Origin: Ypsolopha sequella
Lineage: Eukaryota; Arthropoda; Insecta; Lepidoptera; Ypsolophidae
Length of the DNA stretch: 64,000 nt
Direction of reading: 5' to 3'
Assembly: GCA_934047225.1 (NCBI GenBank)
Contig: OW204011.1
Span: 18,752,461 to 18,816,460 of the forward strand
Positions 18,475-29,000 of this stretch are shown piece by piece. A program made the position numbers and the translations under genes. The notes under the pieces were generated by a model. That model saw nothing but the letters and a program-made list of their open reading frames with translations. It was not told the origin of the DNA and searched no databases. Within the stretch, counting starts at the first letter, position 1. Each line of letters begins with the position of its first letter.

Positions 18475-20497
18475 ATGCCACGCGAGACCTCGCTATCGAG
18501 TCCCACTTCTGTCTGATCTGACAGTCGCTACTAAAGGCGTTGTGTGCCAGATCAGACTTGTGGAGCTTTGCTCTCTGGCAGTTCACGCAGACAGGCAAAT
18601 TTGCCTTATGCGGACAGTCCACATAGGTGTGAGGCTCACCACAGTGACTGCACGCGATGCCCTTCTCCTTGCACACTCTTTTGGAGTGGCCGTACCCCAG
18701 GCATCCCGTGCATTGCACCAGTGGTGAGTGGTCCTCGATCGACCTCCTCTGCAGACCTATGTGGACTGTGCCCGCCTCCGTGAACCTTTTCCAGAGATTT
18801 GGATGGAGCTCCACTATGAAGTGGCACTCATGCGGGTTCCTCGCTTTGCGGCGATACAAAACTCTAGGGCACTCCGCTGGTGGATCCACTCCTCCCAAAA
18901 GATGTTTATTTTGGGAGAGCAACGATTCCACCACGTCTTTGTCACTTTTGTCTGACAAGACGTTGCGGATGCAGACTAATGGCAGTTTGTTTAGAGCCGC
19001 TCTCGCCTCAAATCCGCTGCCACCTGCGCCAAGAGTTTTGGAGATCTTCTCCGCATCCTCTTTCCTGCTGCAGCTGAGGACTACCCTCCTGTTTGCCGCT
19101 TTTCTGCAGCGATCTACCCTGATACCGGTAGTTTTCAGGTCCAGCGCCCTCTCCAACTGCTTCACCACCTCTTCCCCTGAGAGGGTAGAGTCTGTGGATG
19201 AGACAATCACAGAGTGCGCTGGTCTGTCATACCCCGGCTTTTTCAATGCCTGGGAGTAGGTGAGCGGCGCAGCACTGCAAGGTTCCCGGCTGAGGACCTC
19301 GCCTCGTAGGCCCGTGACGGCGTCTGTGACCGCGGAGAGGGCTAGCTCTATGTTGAGGTTCGGTGGCTCGGATTTATTCTCCTCTACCGCCTTACCCAAA
19401 GCCCTCACGTCAGAGCCCACTGCTTGCAGGTTCCCCAGCACGGGTTCCAAGAACTTCCGCATGCTGTCGTCGCTCACCCCCGCCACTGGCTGGGCCTGGC
19501 ACAGCGGTCTGGATTGAAGGTCCTCGACCGCTGCCCTCATTTTTTCCAAGCCCACGCTAATTGCATCGAGCCGGGGATCTATGGTTACCGGTATCTCGGT
19601 AGACCTGCACACCAGGCCTCTGGCTTCGGCCCTCGCCTCGGATTCCACCAGCTGACGTCTAAGCGAGTCAAGTTGACCCGAGACGGCGGCGACCCGGCCC
19701 GAAAGTTTCTCCAGCTCTGTAATAAGAGCTGGTTCGGGCTTTAGTGCTGGTTCAGCCTGATCTGGTTGCTGTAACCTCGGGGCCGCCGCTTTTGTCAGCT
19801 GGTGGACGCTCTCCCTGATCGACTCGATGGCTTTAAGCGGGCCGTCCATCTCCACTCCCAGCCACAACCTTATAGATTGTGATTCTGCAAGGGTAGCGGA
19901 GATGTCAGCCCTAGCCGCTCGGAGCTCGACAGCATGAGAGCTATGTAGCTCGTTTAACGCCTTGGTATGGGAGCGCTCCACACGCACCAGTTCAATGGCA
20001 TTCCTGGAGCGCTCCCGCTCCAAGGCGTTTATCTGCCGAGCTCGTGAGTCGGACAGGGAGAGGACCGTCTCATAGAGGTGCTCGAGGGAGTCAAGGGCCA
20101 CGGCCTTACACTCCCGCTTCATATTTCCCGCCGCCTCCAACGCCTCCTTGCCCTTCTGGAGCAGCTGGTTAGCCTGTTTGGTGGCCAAATCCATCGCTAC
20201 TCCAGGGGTTTTCCTATCAAGGGGCGGGAGGAGGCTGGGACGTCCGTCGCGGGAGCCCACCGAGGATCCAAGGCACGATTCCTCGTCCGTATCCAACAGA
20301 CGTTCTAAATCGTGCCCCGAGCCCCCGGAGGGGACCGGGGATACGGCTACCCGGGCACTGGAGGGGACCTTCGCCTTTCCTTTAAGGACCTCTTCACGAA
20401 GGTCCACCTTCTTGGCCTGTGCCCGGGGAGCCGTAGCCCCTAAGCCGAGACTCTGCTTCGAGCTCGCAGATCCAGAGGCCCTGCCAGTGCTGGACAT
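18467..20497 (-). CDS. T4 ORF1: Gag-like protein with three zinc knuckles
   Basis: I place the start at the ATG at 20497 (MSSTGRASGS), giving 676 residues. The frame is open for another 107 codons upstream but these translate a TTTTA microsatellite into Phe/Ile runs and are surely UTR. A Lys/Ser/Pro-rich N-terminus is followed by an acidic/basic helical segment around residues 120-260 (heptad-like, coiled-coil candidate), a central fold shared with T5 and T7 (SVIVSSTDSTLSGEEVVKQ), and C-terminal CCHC knuckles CTGCLGYGHSKRVC, CSHCGEPHTYVDC and a third cluster. Likely role: RNA binding and RNP targeting to telomeres. It ends ARSRVAYC, a terminus shared with the other T families. Confidence 0.9.
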   Translation of the reverse strand: MSSTGRASGSASSKQSLGLGATAPRAQAKKVDLREEVLKGKAKVPSSARVAVSPVPSGGSGHDLERLLDTDEESCLGSSVGSRDGRPSLLPPLDRKTPGVAMDLATKQANQLLQKGKEALEAAGNMKRECKAVALDSLEHLYETVLSLSDSRARQINALERERSRNAIELVRVERSHTKALNELHSSHAVELRAARADISATLAESQSIRLWLGVEMDGPLKAIESIRESVHQLTKAAAPRLQQPDQAEPALKPEPALITELEKLSGRVAAVSGQLDSLRRQLVESEARAEARGLVCRSTEIPVTIDPRLDAISVGLEKMRAAVEDLQSRPLCQAQPVAGVSDDSMRKFLEPVLGNLQAVGSDVRALGKAVEENKSEPPNLNIELALSAVTDAVTGLRGEVLSREPCSAAPLTYSQALKKPGYDRPAHSVIVSSTDSTLSGEEVVKQLERALDLKTTGIRVDRCRKAANRRVVLSCSRKEDAEKISKTLGAGGSGFEARAALNKLPLVCIRNVLSDKSDKDVVESLLSQNKHLLGGVDPPAECPRVLYRRKARNPHECHFIVELHPNLWKRFTEAGTVHIGLQRRSIEDHSPLVQCTGCLGYGHSKRVCKEKGIACSHCGEPHTYVDCPHKANLPVCVNCQRAKLHKSDLAHNAFSSDCQIRQKWDSIARSRVAYC

Positions 20498-20564
20498 TTT
20501 GTATAAGGACAATAACAAGAAAACAATAAAATAGTTTAAGAATAAAAAATAAAATAAAAATAAA

Positions 20565-20595
<31 letters not shown>

Positions 20596-22492
20596 TAAAA
20601 ATAAAAATAAAAATAAAAATAAAAATAAAAATAAAAATAAAAATAAAAATAAAAATAAAAATAAAAATAAAAATAAAAATAAAAATAAAAATAAAAAATA
20701 AAAAATAAAAATAAAAATAAAAATAAAAATAAAAAATAAAAATAAAATAAAAATGAAATAAAATAAGAAATATAAATAAAAATAAAAATGAATAAAATAT
20801 AATAAAGATAAATATCAAAGATAAAAATAAATAAGATAGATAGTTATGTAACTTAAAATATTGTTTTTATTGTTATTGTCCTCCCTACCGGATCTGGATT
20901 TAAGTGAGGCGGCAGTCGTTTCAAATTAAAATAAGATTAAAAATATAATTTCAGAATATTTCAGAAACAAGTCAAAATAAAATGTAAGTAATTATCGTCA
21001 AATAAAATTGTATAGTTCTCATAAAACAATAAAGACAATCAAAAATCAATTAATGTGGCAAAAGCCTTAAAATATATAAAAAGTATCAAAAATGGGACGG
21101 ACAAAATAATTGGTATCACATAAATATCACTGTTCTTATAACTAGAGGGCAAAAAAATATCACAGAAAGAATATCACGAAATCAAATTAAATCAAATAAA
21201 TTCCAATTACGTTAAAATAAAATCAATTTATAATACAGGTGAATAAATAAGTTAGCTCAAAAGAGCCCAATTAAATTAATTAATAAAATTCAAAAATAGG
21301 TCAAAAATGTAAAAAAATTTTCAAACTGTCTAAGACTAAGTGTATAATTTAAAAGTGGGACAGTGATAAATCAGATAAAAACACAGTCAAATTTTAAAAC
21401 AGAGTTAAAGATCCGCCAACGGCAAAATCAACCGAAAAAACAAGCGTTTTTCCTTCAAGGCCAAAAAGAACAAAGGAAACGAACTAAAAATTAATTTAGA
21501 ATTTCTACAGGAAGAGTAGCAAATATCTTAAACCAAATTCTTGTAGGGTGCAATGAGCACTACCTACTGTAATTTTTCCCGAAAATTTTCCCCTCTCCAG
21601 GAAATTTTTGAAAAAATTTTGAAAAAAAAAAAATTTTTGAGAGGGGGAGGTCAAAAATATGCCTCAAAGATAGCTTCTCTCCTGCAGATAACGAAAAAAC
21701 GCTTGTTTTTTCAATCCGAGCCCTGGTTCCCGAGATATCGCAAAACGCGATTTTCGCGATTTTCGCTATTATCGATATTATCGAGGTTACCAAGGTTTTG
21801 CCGTTGGTGGTTTCTTCCCGCCCTCAGTAAAAAATTAATAACAATTAAAATAAAAATCACAAAAATTAAAAAAATATAGTTCTGGAATCGTCGTGAGACC
21901 GCTGTTCCTCCTGTAAAATAAAATTTGTGGGTCGTCGATCGTCCTCCCAAGATAATGTGTCGGGAAGACGGGAGTCGATTTGCCGCCAGCGATATATGGT
22001 CCGTAGTAGCCAGAATTTTCGGAAAAAAAGTGTGGTACCTCCTGAATCGTCGTCTAACAGGCGTTGTCCGTCACGGGACACCTCAAGTTTGCCCGGGGGA
22101 CTTCCGGTTCCGGAGATAGGGGCCCACGTGGTTTTTGTTTTTTTGCCCCTAAAATCCGTAAACCTGGTCCAAAAGGGGCAAACGAGGTGTCAGGAGATAG
22201 GGCCTGTCTAGACGACTCCAGCCGTGTCCAAATATCCCTGGGGCACTCGATCCAATTTCGAGCAAATCGACGAAAACACAAAATCACTTTGATTTTTTTC
22301 ATTTTTGTTCCAGAAATTTCACCAATCTTCACTTTTTTGCACTTTTTTTATATATATCGGAAGAACTACGCTGTCCAATCACGAGAATGCCTTTTATTTC
22401 GAATTCGGGGTCTTTTTTCTATTTTTGCTTGTTTTTCGCGTGCGGAGCGGTTTAAAATTGCTGCGCTCGGGGCGAGAGTTGGCACGCGACTG
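20498..22492 (-). promoter_or_regulatory. T4 5' UTR / promoter region
   Basis: A 2-kb leader between the ORF1 ATG and the TTAGG junction. It includes the TAAAA array, an AT-rich stretch (20830-21540) in which I see nothing, and a final GC-richer kilobase (21540-22492). The sense 5' end (CAGTCGCGTGCC) resembles that of T2 and may hold an initiator-driven internal promoter. I see no gene in it. Confidence 0.55.
20530..20830. repeat. (AAATA)n microsatellite in T4 5' UTR
   Basis: About 300 bases of imperfect AAATA/AAAATA units on the plus strand, TTTTA in the element sense strand, purest between about 20570 and 20695. It lies just upstream of the ORF1 start and stays in frame with it, producing a spurious Phe/Ile-rich extension. 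Confidence 0.93.
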
Positions 22493-22529
22493 GGTTAGGT
22501 TAGGTTAGGTTAGGTTAGGTTAGGTTAGG
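22493..22529 (+). repeat. Telomeric (TTAGG)n array, about 7 units
   Basis: Perfect repeats between the 5' end of T4 and the poly(A) end of T5. Confidence 0.97.
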
Positions 22530-22553
22530 TTTTTTTTTTTTTTTTTTTTTTTT

Positions 22554-23067
22554 AAATAAAACGCAAGTGCTATGGACATTGATCGCCATACCTTTTTTAG
22601 TCATGTTTAATTTGTTCTTTACTTCTCCTTTTCGCTCCTTACATAAAATATATTAGTTTTTAGGTGATATAAAATTTTTTTGTGAATTAAGTTGTTACAA
22701 TTGAGATTAAATTGACCCTTACTTATAACTAGTTACAAATATAAATAAATCTATGATATATATATATTTTTTTTTTTTTTTTTTTTTGTTTTTTTTTTAT
22801 ATATATAATTTTTTTTTTTTATTTTCATTTTTTTTAATTTTTTTTTTTTATTTTTTTTTTTTTTATTATTTTTTTTTTTTTTTTTTTTTATGAATATTAA
22901 ATATTATACTACTACACGATACATATTTTATTTTTAAAATAAGTTGTCACTACAAGTATACAAAATTTTAATTAATATGGATATGAAAATTTTACAATTA
23001 TGAAATTACAAATACTACAAACAAACACCTTTATTGCGAGGAAGTGGGACGCACAACTTTACCCGGC
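22554..23067 (-). other. T5 3' UTR
   Basis: About 510 bases without a gene. An inverted repeat near the poly(A) (arms TATGG and CCATA, 22571-22590) matches in position the longer hairpin of T3 and T7, and the flanks GGTATGG and CCATAGCA are shared. Long plus-strand T tracts occupy about 22765-22890. Confidence 0.72.
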
Positions 23068-26000
23068 TCAGACGACTGGGGTGCCGCCCGTGCCGCCACT
23101 CAGCATGGCGTCAGCCACTGACGTGTCTCGGTTCCTCCAGGCCATTTTTAAATTATACTCTTTGATCGTGCCGGTCTCAGCTGCCAGGGCGTTCATTATT
23201 AGCCGAACTATGGCATCGTTCTTTCGGCGAGCCGTGTAATACACACAGCTGCCGGTATGCCTTGACACCGCCACGACCGCGTGATGGATGCTGCTGTGCA
23301 ACTGCTGGGTGACTTTCGCAGTTCTTATGATCACCACTCTCTCCCACGTAAGTCCTTGAGCCTCGTGGATTGTGTGGATACGCGACCCTTGTTGCTTACC
23401 ATAACCCAGACCTTCTAGGAAGGCTTTTTCGGCCTGGGTGTGTACAAGGTAGAGCGTGTTATGCTCGTTTCTTGGAGGTCGCGTCTCTTCGTAGGATTCC
23501 AGAGTCAAGGACCGTGTTTGAGCCTTGGACGAGTATATGCCACTGTAGATCTCCCTTAGGGCATATGCTACGTCCATGGGGTTTCGGTGTGTGCACAGCA
23601 GTTGTTTTGTTATGCTACCAAAAAGACTGGGACTAAGGTACCTCATCGGGAAGAGGTTTTCTCTGTCAATGAAAGGGACCTGGTTTTGGTCACCCAGGAG
23701 CAAGATTTTGCTGGCGCCGACTATCCTGGTTGCTAACACGATGGCTCCAAAATGGCTCATGAGAGCCTCATCGACTATAAGCCGACGGAAGCTCTCGCCC
23801 TCGCGAATGCCTTTTACTAGCAATGAGGCCATCGTGCGCACCCTGAATTTTGCAGTTCTGCCAAGCTTGTCCTCCAGCTTTTGACGGAGGTCTCTCGCTC
23901 CTTCTAGGGTGGACGTTGTTACCAGGTCCGTTTCATTGTCAAAGTTGTTGACTACCCAGGTTGTTTTTCCACTACCTGGGACCCCGTTTACCCATTCCAT
24001 TTCTGGTGTCAGCATTTGTACAGCGGCTTCGGTGGGTTCAGAATCCCCTAGCAGTTTGTTTGCTGTTGTTAAGATTCTGTCCTCCAGCATTATCCGTGTA
24101 CACTTGGCGACAACCACAATGGGGTCATCCACTGGGGTGGTGAAAACTGGTTTCCCCATCCGGTTTGACTCATTTTCATCCAGTTCCACAAAACCACTGG
24201 TGCCATTGAACGCGGCCATGTACTCCCCCGCCATTGTTCCCCCCAATACTTGGAAGGTAGCGTTGTTGTACACCGCCGCGTCGCACTCCTCGAGTTTGGA
24301 ATGTAACAATTGCTCGTTCCCCCGACGATAGGCTCGGAGGATCGTTCGGCATGTTTCTTGTTTAGAAACAACTGTGCCTTTGAGCATCGCTACGTACTCC
24401 AGGAGTGCATTGGACAAGTGGTCCGATGGAGTGGTGGGTGTAACGAGTTCCGGTCGGGCAACCAGGCCCCTGTAGGATTTTGATGGGTTTGTTCGGGTTA
24501 TTCCTGAGACTGTCCCTGATGAGGTTGTGGGTCTGGGGGGTGTGAGTGTGTCCGAGTGTTTCTTTATTCGTGATGCAATGTTCGTGAAGCAACCGACTGC
24601 TGCTCTGGTCATGGTTGACAACACTCCTTCCGACTCCTTTTGGCGAGGGGGCGGCTGTCTCTCACTTGCGATTTTTTCTTGCAGCCTTTCTGAACCGCTA
24701 AGTTCTGGACTTGCTATTGGGTAGCCCCAGCTGTCGGTGGGGGTGGAAGATTCATCGAGACGGTACGGTCTTAGATAACTGAGGTTTTGGCCTCTGTCCT
24801 CGTAAACCACCATCTCGTGTTTACTCGAGGCTCTGAGGATCCCCGAGTAATCTTCCACTTCGGCTTTTAAGTAGGCCACTACCATAGCATCCACGCTGAT
24901 TTTCTTAGCAGGTCCGTCAATAGCTGCTAGGCTGGAAAGCATCGAACTCGCCTGGGCGAATTCTGAAACGTCGTCGCCGGCCACGAATAGCGCGATGATT
25001 TTATTCTTGGTTCGCACTATTCGGCAGCGATGACCTGCCACGGTGGCGTCCCCGAGCGCCTCAAATGCTTTCCGCCTCATGGTTGCCTTGAAATTGCTCC
25101 CCTTTAGGAGGAGAGCAAGGCCAGGTGAGATGGTGACAAATTTATTTCCCCTTATTCTGCAAAAGCAGATACCGAGTCTCTCGGTGCTGTCATCCATGAA
25201 CGTTGCTACTCCTTTGAGTCTTATGCCCGGAGTACCTGCCTCACTGAACTTCAGAAGCTGATACTCCGCTGGCATTGAGCAGCTTGTTGTCGGTTGCTGT
25301 GTCTGTGTTGGTGTTGGTGTTGGTGTGCTGGTGTTTGTTTGTGGGTGAGGTATGTCGGTGATGTCTGTGGACGAGTTCCTCTTAGCCGCTGTCCGTATAA
25401 CGGATTCTACGAATGCAAGGAAGAGCGTTCTGTTGTCTTTGTCTGCGAGGATGTTCCGCAGTTCGGCTTTTTCCAGCTTCATGTTTAGCCGGTACTCTAA
25501 CTCCATTCGGGCAACCGCGAAACGAGGGCAGTCTAGTAAAAGATGCCATACTGACTCACTAGTGTCGGGGTCGCACTCACAACCGGGGCTGCTTTTCAGC
25601 TTGAACCGATGCAAGTACTCCGCCATACCCCCGTGTCCTGTCAAGGCTTGCACTTGACGGTGCGTCATTTTGGTTTCTCGGACTATGCGGAATGCATCAT
25701 TTACGTCCGGGAAGAATACCTTCGTGACGGCACCAGTGCTGGAGGAGCTGTACCTGTCTTGCCATCTGCGTACAGTCTCCTCTCTGACCTTTCTTTTGAC
25801 GTGTGACACGGGAACTTCACTGTAGTCTGGGGCATCACTTGACTGCAAAGCCGCTTGTTTGGCCAGTTCGTCTGCTCTTTCGTTTCCGGCTGTGCCCACA
25901 TGAGCCCTGAGCCAGAAGAGCCGCACCTGCCGACCCTGTGCTCTGATTTCCGCTACGCACTCTTTGATGTTCCTGGTAAGGGGATGTGTTGTTTTGGGGT

Positions 26001-29000
26001 TTCTCAGCAGTTCTAGTGACGATCTTGAGTCACTCAAGATGTTAATTTGATCACTAGTGCTGTTCTTGGCCAAATCAATCGCCCTGTGGAGTGCGTATAA
26101 TTCTGATTGGAAGACAGTGCACGCCGGATCCAGGCTGAAGGTGTGAAAACTGGTTTCCTGTCCGTCCTCCCACCATGTGAGGGCTGCTCCAACCTTGCCC
26201 TCAATTTTGCTGCCATCAGTGTACACTTGCGGCCCAGCAATTCCGTGGGTGGATAGAGTTTCGGAATCCATGTTTTCTAGGAGCTCGAACTCTGTTGTTA
26301 TGAGTTGAGAAGGATGTGGCTGCTCTAGGTAGCTTATCCTTTGCTCCATTTTCCTTCCTGGTGGTATGTAGTCTGTACTGATGCCTCGCTTGGCCATGTA
26401 CAGAATTGCGGCTTCTTGTACTCTAAGGTCCAGGGGTAGTAGGCCCGATAGAATTAGTGCCGAAGAGAGCGAGACCGTTCTGTACGCTTTGCAGATCTTT
26501 TGGCCAAATCCTCTTTGCAGTGCGTCCAGACGATCTCTGATCATCTGGAGTTCTGTGGATTGGTACCATGCACTTGCTGCGTACAGTACGATCGGCTCGA
26601 CAACCGCTACGTATATCGTTCTTACAATTTCACCGTTTAGGCCCCATGTCACCTTTGCTGCGCGCGCTAGGTGTTTGTATATGTCCGCAGCCTTTTTACA
26701 GACTGCGGTCACGTGCGCCTTGAAGGTGAGTTTTCGGTCGATGATGAGACCAAGGAGTTTTATCTCGTCTACGAGTTCGAGTCTACTTCCTGACATATAG
26801 AGGTGTGGTTCCCCGTACTTCAGTTTTTTAGTCATCAACATCGCCTTGGTCTTGTGTGCGGCAAAGTTGAGCTTGTTCTGAGTACCCCACTCCACTATTG
26901 TCTCCAGTGTTGAGTTGACTCGTTGCTCCATGGTTTCGACCGAGTGGCCGGTGAATGTTAGAACTACGTCGTCCGCGAAAGCCTGCGCATGTACTCCTTC
27001 CTGTGCCAGCTTGGCCAACAGCGGATCGAGTATGATGTTCCAAAAAGCTGGTCCTCCGATGGATCCTTGGACGCAACCCTTTGTAGTATCCCTCTCGCTT
27101 GTTGCTCTGGCATAGTTGACCACTATTTTTCGGTTTTGTAGATAGGAGCACACCATCGCGTATATGTTTCGCGGACACTTCCTTGTGGCTAGTTGGTGCT
27201 TCAAAGCCGGCCACCATGCGTTATCGAAGGCTCCCTCTATGTCCAGCGAGATCATGAGAACTATATTTTTACTTTCAAGTTCTGATCTTGTGTGCTTAAG
27301 AAGGTCATAGAGGGCGTCCTCGGTCCCGCGTTGTGGCGTAAACCCATACTGGTTGTGGTTAAGTGTGGGCTGCACGTGCCATTGCAGCCTATTAACCAAG
27401 AGTTTCTCGACGATTTTCCCGATTACTGGCAGAAGTCCAATGGGTCTGTATGACTTGGGATGTGTGTAGTCATCTTTGCCCTGTTTCCCGAGGATGATTA
27501 CGTGCGCCATTTTCCACTGAGTAGGGAAATATGCAAGCCCTAGGCATTTGTTAGCCAGAGCCATGAATACCTCCCTCCCCGCTTCGATGGCCATCGTGCA
27601 TATGTCCGCGGTAAGCCCGTCCGGTCCCGGTGCCTTTTTTGGATTAATGTCGTGGAGGACTGAATCCAATTCGGCTTCCGTGAACGGTGGGTCGTCTTCC
27701 GACAGATCTTGGATATCCTCGGGGTTGGAGTCCGTCAGCTCTCGGAGATGTTTGTGGAAGGGTTGGTCGGTCAATGCAGAGTCGTCAGGGTAGAACGTGC
27801 TGGCCAGGAGATCGGCCGATGCCTCGGGACTGAGTGTCTCGCCCTTCTCGTTCCTCAGAAGCGGGTCTTCTCGCCTCTTAGTTGTTCGCCTTATTACTCT
27901 GTATATCCCATCCCACATGCTCTCCTTTTCCTGCGTCGAGCAGAACTCTTTCCAGCTTTGGGTTTGGGCTTCACTAGCCTTTTTTTCGTAGTCCAGCTTG
28001 GCGGTGAGGTACTCTCCAACCACGTGTTCCCGTCTAGTGGGTGCAGCATTACGGATCCTTCGCCTCCTTCGATTAACCTCTCTTTTCAGATCAGCGAGAT
28101 CTTTGGACCACCAGGGGGGTGCTACCTTGCCTTTGTAGGCGCCTAGTTTGGGAATTGCTTTGTCGCATGCCTTTTGAATGGCGTTGGTGTATGCGACAAG
28201 CATTTCATCCAGTTCCTCGACGCTCGAGATGGAGTTGATGTTGTCCAGGGAGATGTTACTCTCGGCTAAGCCAGACTTCACGTGGAGTTGGAATTCTCGC
28301 CAGTTTGCCTTCTTGACGTTAAACCTGCGTGTGGTAGTGGGTTCTAGAGCCACTAACTCTCTGTCCAGTCGCAAGGCGAAGGTAATGGCGTTGTGGTCTG
28401 ACGTTGTCATACCACGGTCCACTCTCCAGTTTTCAATCCTGCCTAGCAGAGATTGACTACACGCAGTAACATCCACTATACTGCTGTATAGTCTACCTCC
28501 CCTGTATGTCTCAAACGTGGGGGTTTCCCCCCTGTTGAGAACATGGAACTCCATCTCGTCGAGGAAGGCGCTGTAGGCTATTCCCCTGGGGTCGTCGTGC
28601 TTGCTACCCCACCAGAGGCTCCACGCGTTTACGTCCCCGCCTATGAGAATGTTGCTGGTGTTGAGCTTTTTGCATTTTTGTTCAACACTCTGCAAGTTCA
28701 CATTGATGTCTTGATCCCCCTCGAAGTACACCGATAGCACTGCTAGCTTGAGGCTGCCCGCCACCAGGGTCACCGCTGCCTCAGTCTCGGTCACCAACTG
28801 TGGGTCGTGAATTACCCTCAGTTGGTCTCCGAAAATGATGACAGCAGCTTTCACTGGTTTTGTGCGATTAAGGGTGCACTGAATGACTTGTGCGCCGGGG
28901 TAGGTGCTCATATTGCCACTACGTCCCACATAGGGTTCCTGTACCAGGGCAATAGAGACCCCGCGTCCCTTGGCTGCCTGTATCAGCTCCTGCGTCGCCA

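Larger units (their letters stand above)
14175..22492 (-). mobile_element. T4: full-length TRAS-like retrotransposon without helicase
   Basis: The element spans from a sense 5' end CAGTCGCGTGCC at 22492 to a poly(A) at 14175-14204, flanked by TTAGG on both sides. It has a 2-kb 5' UTR with a (TTTTA)n block, ORF1, ORF2 and a 530-base 3' UTR. Both ORFs are intact. Its ORF2 is clearly related to those of T5, T6 and T7 (shared blocks such as SLDIEGAFDNAWWPALK) but ends at the usual place and has no helicase. Confidence 0.93.

Noticed and set aside
20498..20818. 107-residue Phe/Ile-rich N-terminal extension of T4 ORF1 that looks like membrane segments
   Set aside because: It is the translation of a TTTTA microsatellite. 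The ATG at 20497 gives a protein of the same length and start type as ORF1 in T5 and T7.
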